The notes under the pieces: generated by a model
What the model saw: the letters and a program-made list of their open reading frames with translations, nothing else
Told to the model about the DNA's origin: nothing
Database searches by the model: none
Assembly (NCBI RefSeq): GCF_963676485.1
Contig: NZ_OY781114.1
Location: 3,612,501-3,676,500 of the forward strand
Length of the DNA stretch: 64,000 bases
From: an uncultured Cohaesibacter sp.
Lineage (GTDB): Bacteria > Pseudomonadota > Alphaproteobacteria > Rhizobiales > Cohaesibacteraceae
Reading direction: 5' to 3'
In this document: positions 25,363 through 32,819 of the stretch, piece by piece
Layout: the number at the start of each line of letters is the position of its first letter
Numbering within the stretch: the first letter of the stretch is position 1
Translations under genes and position numbers: made by a program

Positions 25363-26439
25363 ATGTCACGATTCTTTTCGCTTGAAGTGATCGATGTGCG
25401 CCGCGAAACTCGCGATGCCGTGGTCCTGACGTTAAAACCCGCCCCAACGGATGCGGCGGCTTTCACCTTTACGCAAGGGCAATATCTGACCTTTCGACGG
25501 ATGTTTGATCAGCAAGAGCTCAGACGCTCCTATTCCATCTGCGCTGGCCTTGACGAAGGCTGCCTCAAGGTGGGGATCAAGCGCGTGGAGGGCGGTGCTT
25601 TTTCCACCTGGGCCAATGAAGAGCTGATGGTGGGCGAATTTGTTGAAGCCATGCCTCCGATGGGGCGTTTCTTTACGCCAATTGATCCGGCCGCCGAGAA
25701 AAATTATCTGGCCTTTGCCAGCGGTTCCGGTATCACGCCGGTGCTATCGATCATCAAGACCGTGTTGGCCCGCGAACCGAAGTCAAGCGTCACGCTTGTT
25801 TATGCCAACCGGCAGATGAGTTCGATCATGTTCCGCGAGGAGCTGGAAGATCTCAAGAATATGTATTTGGGGCGGCTGTCCGTGATCCATATTCTCAAGA
25901 GCGAGGGGCAGGAGATAGATCTTTTCACTGGTCGCATCGACGAAGAAAAGCTTGATGCCCTGTTCAATCTCTGGATTGACGCAGACACCGTGGATACGGC
26001 CTTTATCTGCGGTCCGGAGCCCATGATGCTGACCATCGCGGATAATCTGAGCAAGCATGGCATTTCCGATGAGCAGATCAAGTTTGAGCTATTTGCCTCA
26101 TCTCAACCGGGACGGGCTCGCAAACCCGCTGTTTCCAAGGCTGGATCCATAACGCACAATAGCTGTGCGGTTTCGGTGACCCTTGATGGCGCGACGCGCA
26201 GCTTCACCATGCCCAAGGATGGCAATTCCATTCTCGAAGCGGCCATTGCAAATGATATGGACGCTCCCTTCTCTTGCAAGGCAGGGGTCTGTTCCACCTG
26301 CCGCGCCCGCGTGCTGGAGGGCGAGGTCGAGATGGCGGTGAATCATGCACTGGAAGATTATGAGGTAAAGGCTGGCTATGTGTTGTCATGCCAGTGTGCC
26401 CCGGTGTCGGACAAGGTGGTGCTGAGCTATGACGAGTGA
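25363..26439 (+). CDS. paaE: 1,2-phenylacetyl-CoA epoxidase, reductase subunit E
   Basis: 358 residues from ATG 25363 behind GGAGGAGAGG. It has an FAD domain with RRSYSICAGLDEG (about residues 48-60), an NAD(P)H domain with FASGSGITPVLSIIKTVLAREP (about 118-139) and FICGPEPMM (about 211-219), and a C-terminal plant-type [2Fe-2S] domain with C-x4-C-x2-C (CKAGVCSTC, about 305-313) and a later Cys in LSCQC. It passes electrons from NAD(P)H to PaaA. Its last 11 bases overlap the next gene. Confidence 0.95.
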   Translation: MSRFFSLEVIDVRRETRDAVVLTLKPAPTDAAAFTFTQGQYLTFRRMFDQQELRRSYSICAGLDEGCLKVGIKRVEGGAFSTWANEELMVGEFVEAMPPMGRFFTPIDPAAEKNYLAFASGSGITPVLSIIKTVLAREPKSSVTLVYANRQMSSIMFREELEDLKNMYLGRLSVIHILKSEGQEIDLFTGRIDEEKLDALFNLWIDADTVDTAFICGPEPMMLTIADNLSKHGISDEQIKFELFASSQPGRARKPAVSKAGSITHNSCAVSVTLDGATRSFTMPKDGNSILEAAIANDMDAPFSCKAGVCSTCRARVLEGEVEMAVNHALEDYEVKAGYVLSCQCAPVSDKVVLSYDE

Positions 26440-27193
26440 AACAGCCATGATGCCGATTGAGGAGTATCTCGCGCAAGGGGGAATGCTCACGTCGCCTGAA
26501 AATGTAACCCCGCGCTATCGCGCTGAGCTATTACGGCTGATGTCTTCCTTTGTTGATAGTGAGCTGGCTGGCTCCGCCGGTTTCGCGAACGCCATCAACT
26601 GGGCGCCGGGTATTGCACAACGAATAGCCGCCAGCCGGATCACTCTGGAGAAGGCCGCAAATGCGGAGAAGGTGCTCGATCTCATGGAAGATTTCGGCAC
26701 CGACAAGGCGCGGTACAATCGCGCTCATGACTGGGCCGCGCGAATGCCGCGCGATGCCGCGATTGACGCGTGCCGTCAAGGTGGCGATATGCGCTTATCG
26801 GTCTTTCATGCGCCTCTGGTCAGCTGGGTGGATGCTTGTGTGATGAACCTGCTGATGGGGCTGGCAACCGGCATCCAGCTTGGGGAGCTGGTTCAGGTTT
26901 CCTACAGCCCATTGGCTGATGTGATCCGGGATATTGCCCCTGTTGAAGCGAGCCACAAGGAGTTGGGGCGCGTCGGTCTCAAGGATATCTGTGCCACGGC
27001 TCAAGGTAGGCGCGAAGTTGAGGCTTCTGTTGATTACTGGCTCCCGCGTGTGGCGGCAACTTTCGGAGTGGTCGGTTCCGAAAGGTTCGAGCGGCTGAAC
27101 AAGATGGGGCTGCGCCACAGAACAAACGAGGCGCTTTTGGGTGAGTGGACCGAAGCTGCCAAAGCTGAGCTTTCTGCGCTCGGGTTGAGTTGA
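26429..27193 (+). CDS. PaaA/PaaC-like phenylacetic acid catabolic protein (PF05138 paralogue)
   Basis: 254 residues of helical ferritin-like sequence, starting inside the end of paaE (ATG 26429) and thus co-translated with it. LLRLMSSFVDSELAGSAGFANAI (about residues 31-53), AEKVLDLMEDFGTDKARYNRAHDW (about 78-101) and PVEASHKELGRVGLKDI (about 170-186) place it with PaaA/PaaC. One Glu-x2-His motif is visible (EASH), but the counterpart of PaaA's DEAGH helix reads NAEKV, so one metal site seems incomplete. Similar genes occur next to paa operons of some alphaproteobacteria, as I recall, without an assigned role. It may be an accessory or regulatory subunit or a distinct oxygenase. Confidence 0.8.
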   Translation: MTSETAMMPIEEYLAQGGMLTSPENVTPRYRAELLRLMSSFVDSELAGSAGFANAINWAPGIAQRIAASRITLEKAANAEKVLDLMEDFGTDKARYNRAHDWAARMPRDAAIDACRQGGDMRLSVFHAPLVSWVDACVMNLLMGLATGIQLGELVQVSYSPLADVIRDIAPVEASHKELGRVGLKDICATAQGRREVEASVDYWLPRVAATFGVVGSERFERLNKMGLRHRTNEALLGEWTEAAKAELSALGLS

Positions 27194-27209
27194 ATTGAAA
27201 GGAATAATC

Positions 27210-29288
27210 ATGAAAGACGCGACCCTGTCACCACGCCGTCTGGAAAGCTATATTGCCGGCGCCTGGCGTACGGGTGAAGGCGAGGGCGACCCTGTCGCAA
27301 ATGCGGCGACAGGGGCCGTACATGCCTTGATCGGAACCCAAGGGCTTGATTTTCGAGCCGCCCTTGAGTGGGGCCGTGCCGTGGGTGGTCCTGCTCTGCG
27401 GGCCATGACGATCCATCAACGCGCCCTGATGCTCAAGGCCCTCGGCTTGAAGCTGATGGAGCTTAAGGAAGAATTCTACCAGGAAAGCTTTGCCACCGGA
27501 GCCACGCGGAGCGATGCATGGCCCGATATTGAAGGCGGCATTGGAACCATGTTGACCTTTGCGTCCAAGGCGCGGCGGGAATTCCCCAATGCTCGTGTGT
27601 TGACGGAAGGGCCTGTCGAGATACTAGCACGGGATGGCTCCTTCATGGGCCAGCATATCCTGTCGCCGATGGAAGGTGTGGCGATCCACATCAATGCCTA
27701 TAACTTTCCGGTTTGGGGCATGTTGGAGAAAATAGCTCCTTCGTTGATTGCCGGCATGCCGTGCCTCGTCAAACCGGCCAGCCAGACCGCTTATCTGACA
27801 GAGCTTGTGGTGCGGCGCATGCTGGAAACCGGTTTGCTGCCCGATGGTGCCTTGCAGATTGTCACCGGCGATCCGGGCGATCTGCTGGATCATGTGACCG
27901 AGCAGGATGTTGTGACATTCACCGGTTCGGCGACCACCGGCCAGATGTTGCGGACCAAACCGGCCATTGTTTCCAATTCGGTGCGGTTTACCATGGAGGC
28001 GGATAGCCTCAATGCGTCCGTGCTCGGTGCGGATGCGGGGCCGGGCACGCCGGAATTTAATCTGTTCGTGCGCGAAGTGGCCCGCGAAATGACCGCAAAG
28101 GCAGGACAGAAATGCACAGCCATCCGCAGAATCATGGTGCCCCGTTCTCTTGAGGCGGCATTTGTGGAGGCTCTCACAGCGCGGCTTGGTCAAGTGCCGA
28201 TCGGGTTGCCAACAGAGCCGTCTGTGCGCATGGGGGCGCTCGTTTCTCTTAAGGATCGGGAAGTCGTTCGGGCGCGTATCGCCGAATTGCTGAGCGAAGC
28301 GGAGATCGTTGCGGGAGACCCGGATAACTGTCCGTTGATCTCTGGCGACGCGAACAAGGGGGCCTTCATGGCGCCGGTGCTGCTGCGCTCGGCCAATCCG
28401 CAGGAAGGGGAGGCTGTGCATGGCATTGAGGCCTTCGGGCCGGTGGCAACGCTGATGCCTTATGATGATCCGGAAGAGGCCATTTGTCTTTGCCGCATGG
28501 GGCGTGGGTCTCTTGTCTCCTCAGTCTTTACCGATGACAAGGCGCTGGCTGAGAAACTGGTGTTGGGTCTTGCACCTTTCCATGGGCGCGTCTTGATCGG
28601 CAATCGTGGGTCGGCCAAAAGCTCGACAGGGCACGGCTCACCGCTTGCGCCGTTGGTGCATGGAGGACCGGGCCGGGCAGGTGGTGGCGAAGAAATGGGA
28701 GGCATGCGCGGTGTGAAGCATTTCATGCAACGCACCGCCATTCAAGGGGCTCCCGCCATGCTGTCTGCAGTAACGGGGCAATGGGTGGATGGTGCACCTG
28801 TGCATCAGGATCGCCATCCTTTTCGCAAATCCCTTGCCGAACTGGAGATCGGCGATCAGATCGTCACGGATACACGCTCTGTCACGCAGGCCGATGTGGA
28901 GCATTTCGCTGAATTCACGGGCGACACTTTCTATGCGCACATGGACAGCGCAGCGGCCAAGGCGAACCCGTTCTTTGAGGATCGAGTCGCCCATGGTTAT
29001 CTCATTGCGTCCTTTGCAGCGGGGTTGTTTGTTGATCCCGAGCCGGGGCCTGTCCTTGCCAACTATGGGGTCGACAGGATGCGCTTCATGATGCCTGTCT
29101 ATTTTGGTGACAGTCTGCGGGTTCGCCTGACCTGCAAGGAGATCAATCCGCGCGAAAATGCAGAGCATGGTGAAGTGCGCTGGGATTGTCAGGTGGTCAA
29201 CCAGAGGGAAGAACTCGTGGCACAGTATGATGTGCTGACCATGGTGGCCAAAACCTGGCCCATGTCCGCATCAAATTCCGTTGACTAA
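27210..29288 (+). CDS. paaZ: Oxepin-CoA hydrolase / 3-oxo-5,6-dehydrosuberyl-CoA semialdehyde dehydrogenase
   Basis: 692 residues, a fusion of two enzymes. Residues 1 to about 525 are an aldehyde dehydrogenase (INAYNFPVWGMLEKIAPSL near 154, glutamate in FTMEADSLN near 263, catalytic Cys in AGQKCTAIRR near 301). Residues about 535-692 are a MaoC-type (R)-specific hydratase with the Asp/His pair in EFTGDTFYAHMD (about 570-581). It opens the oxepin ring and oxidises the reactive aldehyde to 3-oxo-5,6-dehydrosuberyl-CoA. ATG 27210 is preceded by GAAAGGAATAAT. Last gene of the operon, convergent with paaR. Confidence 0.95.
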   Translation: MKDATLSPRRLESYIAGAWRTGEGEGDPVANAATGAVHALIGTQGLDFRAALEWGRAVGGPALRAMTIHQRALMLKALGLKLMELKEEFYQESFATGATRSDAWPDIEGGIGTMLTFASKARREFPNARVLTEGPVEILARDGSFMGQHILSPMEGVAIHINAYNFPVWGMLEKIAPSLIAGMPCLVKPASQTAYLTELVVRRMLETGLLPDGALQIVTGDPGDLLDHVTEQDVVTFTGSATTGQMLRTKPAIVSNSVRFTMEADSLNASVLGADAGPGTPEFNLFVREVAREMTAKAGQKCTAIRRIMVPRSLEAAFVEALTARLGQVPIGLPTEPSVRMGALVSLKDREVVRARIAELLSEAEIVAGDPDNCPLISGDANKGAFMAPVLLRSANPQEGEAVHGIEAFGPVATLMPYDDPEEAICLCRMGRGSLVSSVFTDDKALAEKLVLGLAPFHGRVLIGNRGSAKSSTGHGSPLAPLVHGGPGRAGGGEEMGGMRGVKHFMQRTAIQGAPAMLSAVTGQWVDGAPVHQDRHPFRKSLAELEIGDQIVTDTRSVTQADVEHFAEFTGDTFYAHMDSAAAKANPFFEDRVAHGYLIASFAAGLFVDPEPGPVLANYGVDRMRFMMPVYFGDSLRVRLTCKEINPRENAEHGEVRWDCQVVNQREELVAQYDVLTMVAKTWPMSASNSVD

Positions 29289-29303
29289 TTTGCGCAACGG
29301 CGT

Positions 29304-29337
29304 CGGAGCTTGCATCGATGCAGGCTCCGGCTGTTTT
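29304..29337. terminator. Terminator between paaZ and paaR
   Basis: Dyad cggagc (29304-29309) with gctccg (29324-29329), extended by tgcatcgatgca inside, followed by gctgtttt. It lies between convergent genes and may serve mainly the rightward operon. Confidence 0.7.
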
Positions 29338-29399
29338 ACAGTGACGCAGGTGATATTCTGACTTTCGGGCCGGTTTCTTCTTCCCTGTGAAGGAGAGAT

Positions 29400-29999
29400 C
29401 TAGCGGACAGCCTTCACCCCTTCCAGAATGAGCACGGTTGCCAAATGGGCATAGTCCTCGCGGGAAATGGGGCCATCTTCCTTGAACCACATATAGACCC
29501 AATTCATCATGCCGAACAAAGACATGGTAACCGGCATCAGCAGCGGTCTGTCCGGATCATCCAGAACCGGGTGGATTTCGCGTAGCGTGTTGGAGAAGCA
29601 TTTGACGATGCGCCGCTCCACCTTGACGATTTCCGCACGCTGTTCGTCCGAGAGCGCCTGGCTGGCATTGAGCTGCACTTTGTGTTGGTCATCTGCGCCG
29701 CGATAGGCCTCAATGACAGTTTGAACCAGCTTTTCAAGCCGTTCTTCAGGTGGCAATGTCAGATCGTTTGCGTCCGTCAGGGCCTGATCCAGCTCTTCCA
29801 GATGGGAATGCACGATCTCGAAAATCAGCGCATCCTTTGAAGGATAATAGTGATAGAGCAGGGATTTTGACACGCCAGCGGCGGTTGCAATCTGCGACAT
29901 GGAGGCTTTTTCCATGCCCTGTGTTGCAAAGACCCGCGCTGCGTCCAGCAGCAAACTATGTTGTTTTTCTTCGAAATCGTTTGCGCGTGTTCTGGCCAT
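29400..29999 (-). CDS. paaR: TetR-family repressor of the phenylacetate genes (PaaR-like)
   Basis: 199 residues from ATG 29999 (MARTRANDFEEKQHSLLLDAARVF). A longer open frame to 30062 would include the operator and is less likely. Residues 10-60 are the TetR helix-turn-helix (ASMSQIATAAGVSKSLLYHYYPSKDAL). The rest is the helical ligand domain. It lies downstream of paaK on the same strand, with an operator-like dyad (30076-30092) just upstream, so it probably represses itself as well as the paa promoters. Phenylacetyl-CoA is the known inducer of PaaR proteins of this class. Confidence 0.85.
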   Translation of the reverse strand: MARTRANDFEEKQHSLLLDAARVFATQGMEKASMSQIATAAGVSKSLLYHYYPSKDALIFEIVHSHLEELDQALTDANDLTLPPEERLEKLVQTVIEAYRGADDQHKVQLNASQALSDEQRAEIVKVERRIVKCFSNTLREIHPVLDDPDRPLLMPVTMSLFGMMNWVYMWFKEDGPISREDYAHLATVLILEGVKAVR

Positions 30000-30075
30000 G
30001 GACAGAGTACTCCAAAATGCTGAAGACGAAAGTAGGGGGCTATTATGCCCCCTATACACCAAACTTACTATAGCT

Positions 30076-30092
30076 GACCATACGGTCGGTTA
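30076..30092. promoter_or_regulatory. Putative PaaR operator upstream of paaR
   Basis: gaccatacggtcggtta; its complement contains accgaccgtatggt, matching ACCGnCCGnnyGGT. It lies 77 bp before the chosen paaR start and overlaps the paaK stop codon, suggesting that paaR has its own autoregulated promoter. Confidence 0.65.
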
Positions 30093-31400
30093 AATTTTTG
30101 GCCGATTGTCGATAACACGCTTGGCCTTCCCTTCGGATCGAGCCAGCTCCTGTGGATCGCGCACGTCGATCCTGACCGTTACGCCTACCACCGACTTGAT
30201 GTGATGGGAGAGCTCGACAGCAGAGGCTTTGCGGGCGTCTTCTGAAATATGATCCGTGGACGCTTCTACATGGACAACCATAGTATCCTTATGCTCTTTG
30301 CGCGACAGCTCGATCTGGAAATGGGGGGTGAGGCCATCGCATTTGAGGATCTGTTCTTCGATCTGGGTGGGGAATACATTGACTCCGCGCAGAATAATCA
30401 TGTCATCCGAGCGGCCGGTTATTTTTTCGATCCGGCGCATGGAGCGTGCCGTTCCGGGCAGAAGGCGGGTCAGGTCGCGGGTGCGATAGCGCACCATCGG
30501 TAAGCCCTCTTTGGTGAGTGTGGTAAAGACCAGCTCGCCCATCTCGCCATCTGGCAACACTTCGCCGGTGGCAGGGTCTATGATTTCCGGGTAGAAATGG
30601 TCTTCCCAGATGTGCAGACCATCTTTTGTCTCCACACATTCATTGGCAACGCCCGGCCCCATGATTTCGGAGAGGCCATAGATATCAACGGCATGCATAT
30701 CGAACGCCTGTTCGATTTCTTCGCGCATGCTGTTGGTCCATGGTTCAGCACCAAAGATGCCAACCTTGAGCGAGCTTTCACGCGGGTCAAAACCCTGACG
30801 GCGAAACTCATCAAGAATCGAGAGCATGTAAGACGGGGTGACCATGATGATCGAGGGCTTGAAATCGTGAATCAGGGTGACCTGCCGCTCGGTCATGCCG
30901 CCTGAAATGGGGACCACGGTGCAGCCCAGTCGTTCGGCGCCATAATGGGCTCCGAGACCCCCGGTGAAGAGGCCATAGCCATAGGCCACATGCACGATGT
31001 CGCCGGGGCGCCCGCCAGAAGCACGAATCGAACGGGCGACCAGATCGGCCCAGATATCGATATCCTTGCGCGTATAGCCGACGACCGTGGGTTTACCGGT
31101 GGTGCCTGAAGAGCCATGAACCCGCACGAGCTTTTCCCGAGGAACGGCAAACATGCCAAAGGGGTAAGTGTCCCTGAGGTCCGTTTTCTGGGTGAAAGGG
31201 AACTTGGATAGATCCGCAAGGGTCTTCAGATCTGAAGGGTGAACCCCATACTCATCAAAGCGTTTGCGATAAAAAGGCGAATTTTCATAAGCATGAGCCA
31301 GCGAACGGCGCATGCGGTGATATTGTAGAGCCGAAATCTCGTCGCGTGAGGCGACTTCAATCGGATCCAGAAGGTTTTTGGTTGGTGTCAGATCGTTCAT
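30090..31400 (-). CDS. paaK: Phenylacetate-CoA ligase
   Basis: 436 residues from ATG 31400, preceded by GGGGAGGAAACG. An AMP-forming acyl-CoA synthetase of the PaaK type: phosphate loop HGSSGTTGKPTVVGYT (about residues 94-109), VAYGYGLFTGGLG (about 137-149), YGLSEIMGPGVANEC (about 235-249), GELVFTTLTKEGLPMVRYRTRDL (about 290-312) and C-terminal GRSDDMIILRGVNVFP (about 330-345). It activates phenylacetate to phenylacetyl-CoA, the entry step of the pathway. Order on this strand: paaG, paaI, paaK, paaR. Confidence 0.95.
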   Translation of the reverse strand: MNDLTPTKNLLDPIEVASRDEISALQYHRMRRSLAHAYENSPFYRKRFDEYGVHPSDLKTLADLSKFPFTQKTDLRDTYPFGMFAVPREKLVRVHGSSGTTGKPTVVGYTRKDIDIWADLVARSIRASGGRPGDIVHVAYGYGLFTGGLGAHYGAERLGCTVVPISGGMTERQVTLIHDFKPSIIMVTPSYMLSILDEFRRQGFDPRESSLKVGIFGAEPWTNSMREEIEQAFDMHAVDIYGLSEIMGPGVANECVETKDGLHIWEDHFYPEIIDPATGEVLPDGEMGELVFTTLTKEGLPMVRYRTRDLTRLLPGTARSMRRIEKITGRSDDMIILRGVNVFPTQIEEQILKCDGLTPHFQIELSRKEHKDTMVVHVEASTDHISEDARKASAVELSHHIKSVVGVTVRIDVRDPQELARSEGKAKRVIDNRPKI

Positions 31401-31416
31401 CGTTTCCTCCCCAGGA

Positions 31417-31887
31417 TCAGACGCCATCGCACTTGGCGACGGTTCGGGACGACAGCAGTGTCCCTTTTATGGTGCGGGCATGGCCGCGAAATTCAGCAAT
31501 GATGGTTCCGTCGTCGCGCACTATCTGTACGTCATAGAGGCCGGAGCGGCCGGAGCGGGATCGCTCGCAGGCAGTGGCCGTCAGACGGTCGCTGAGTGTG
31601 CCCGGTGCAAGAAAGGTGATGGTGCAATTCTGTGCGACGGTGATTTGGTTGTATGTGTTGCAGGCAAAAGCAAAGGCGCTGTCTGCCAGGGTAAAGAGAT
31701 AGCCGCCGTGAGCATTGCCGTGCCCGTTGGTCATCGCTTTGGAGACTGTCATGGACAGGACCGCTTCACCCGGAGCAATATGTTCCAGCTTCATGCCGAG
31801 CTTCTGAGATGTGGAATCCCCATCCCACATGACCTTGGCGCAGGCTTCGGCCATTTCTTGCGGGGTCATGGTCGTCAACTGATCCAT
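31417..31887 (-). CDS. paaI: Hydroxyphenylacetyl-CoA thioesterase
   Basis: 156 residues of the hot-dog fold. The chosen start is MDQLTTMTPQEMAEACAK at 31887. GHGNAHGGYLFTLADSAFAFACN (about residues 50-72) carries the Asn-x-His-Gly-Gly and the Asp used by PaaI for catalysis. PaaI clears dead-end CoA esters when the epoxidase product cannot proceed, freeing trapped CoA. It starts two bases from the paaG stop and ends 17 bp before paaK. Confidence 0.93.
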   Translation of the reverse strand: MDQLTTMTPQEMAEACAKVMWDGDSTSQKLGMKLEHIAPGEAVLSMTVSKAMTNGHGNAHGGYLFTLADSAFAFACNTYNQITVAQNCTITFLAPGTLSDRLTATACERSRSGRSGLYDVQIVRDDGTIIAEFRGHARTIKGTLLSSRTVAKCDGV

Positions 31888-31888
31888 C

Positions 31889-32683
31889 TCAGCATCCCCT
31901 GAAATTGGCTGGGCGCTTTTCCAGAAAAGCAGCGACCCCTTCGGCATAGTCATCGGTTTTGCCAGCCATACGCTGGCAGTCGCGTTCCATGTCAAGATGG
32001 GTGTCCAATGACTGGCTGGATGCGGACTGGATGAGGCGTTTGGTCAGCCCCAAACCAACGGTAGGGCCTGCGGCAAGCTGTTCGGCCATGGCGTTGGCTT
32101 CGTCCATCAGCGTCTCATCATCTACAGCCTGCCAGATCAGGCCCCAGTCGGCGGCCTTTTCTGCTGGCAATGGGGCTGCCAGCATGGCCAACGCCTTTGC
32201 TCTGGGTTCCCCAAGAATACGGGCTAAGGACCAGCTGCCACCCGCATCGGGAATGAGGCCGATCTTTGAAAAGGCCTGAATGAATTTCGCCGATTTTGCC
32301 GCCAGAACAATGTCACAGGCCAAGGCAATATTGGCACCAGCGCCTGCTGCCACGCCGTTGACTGCGCAAAGCACGGGCTTTTCCAGAGAGCGGATCAGCC
32401 TCAGAGTTGGATTGTAAAATTTTTCTATCGTTTGGCCGAGATCCGGTTTGGCACCGCCTTTGCGGGGATCGCGATCTCCCAGATCCTGCCCCGCGCAGAA
32501 GCCCCTCCCGGCTCCTGTCAGCAGAATGGCGCGGATATCCGCATTCTCATGGGCGTGTTCCATGTGCGCCCGCAAGGCAAGATGCATCTCTTCGTTAAAT
32601 GAGTTCAGCTTGTCGGGTCTGTTGAGCGTTAGCCTGAGCACGCCCTTTTGCAGATCCGACAGCACGGTCTCAGATGTCTTCAT
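31889..32683 (-). CDS. paaG: 1,2-epoxyphenylacetyl-CoA isomerase
   Basis: 264 residues of the crotonase family from ATG 32683, preceded by GGGGGGAGAAAAA. RGFCAGQDLGDR (about residues 59-70) forms the oxyanion-hole segment. CAVNGVAAGAGANIALACD follows near 105-123, and GLIPDAGGSW (about 139-148) has the Asp used by PaaG for isomerisation. It turns the ring epoxide into the seven-membered oxepin-CoA. First gene of the leftward paaG-paaI-paaK-paaR unit, with the promoter in the operator region shared with paaN. Confidence 0.93.
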   Translation of the reverse strand: MKTSETVLSDLQKGVLRLTLNRPDKLNSFNEEMHLALRAHMEHAHENADIRAILLTGAGRGFCAGQDLGDRDPRKGGAKPDLGQTIEKFYNPTLRLIRSLEKPVLCAVNGVAAGAGANIALACDIVLAAKSAKFIQAFSKIGLIPDAGGSWSLARILGEPRAKALAMLAAPLPAEKAADWGLIWQAVDDETLMDEANAMAEQLAAGPTVGLGLTKRLIQSASSQSLDTHLDMERDCQRMAGKTDDYAEGVAAFLEKRPANFRGC

Positions 32684-32738
32684 TTTTTCTCCCCCCAAGG
32701 CCCACTTTTGTAGAGCCAACGAAAGACTTGTTGCATAA

Positions 32739-32752
32739 ACCGTCCGGACGGT
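32739..32752. promoter_or_regulatory. Putative PaaR operator 1, paaG/paaN divergent region
   Basis: A perfect 14-bp palindrome, accgtccggacggt, the best copy of the pattern seen at 21361 and 30076. It is followed by caattata, a segment also repeated after operator 2, so the repeated unit is 20 bp (32741-32760). Confidence 0.75.
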
Positions 32753-32771
32753 CAATTATACCCTTGAATAA

Positions 32772-32785
32772 ATCGTCCGGACGGT
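32772..32785. promoter_or_regulatory. Putative PaaR operator 2, paaG/paaN divergent region
   Basis: atcgtccggacggt, 13 of 14 bases as in operator 1 and in the same orientation. The centres are 33 bp apart, about three helical turns, so two repressor dimers would sit on the same face of the DNA between the divergent paaG and paaN starts. Confidence 0.75.
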
Positions 32786-32819
32786 CAATTATATGCCGGA
32801 CACCAGAAGTGGGGATCCA

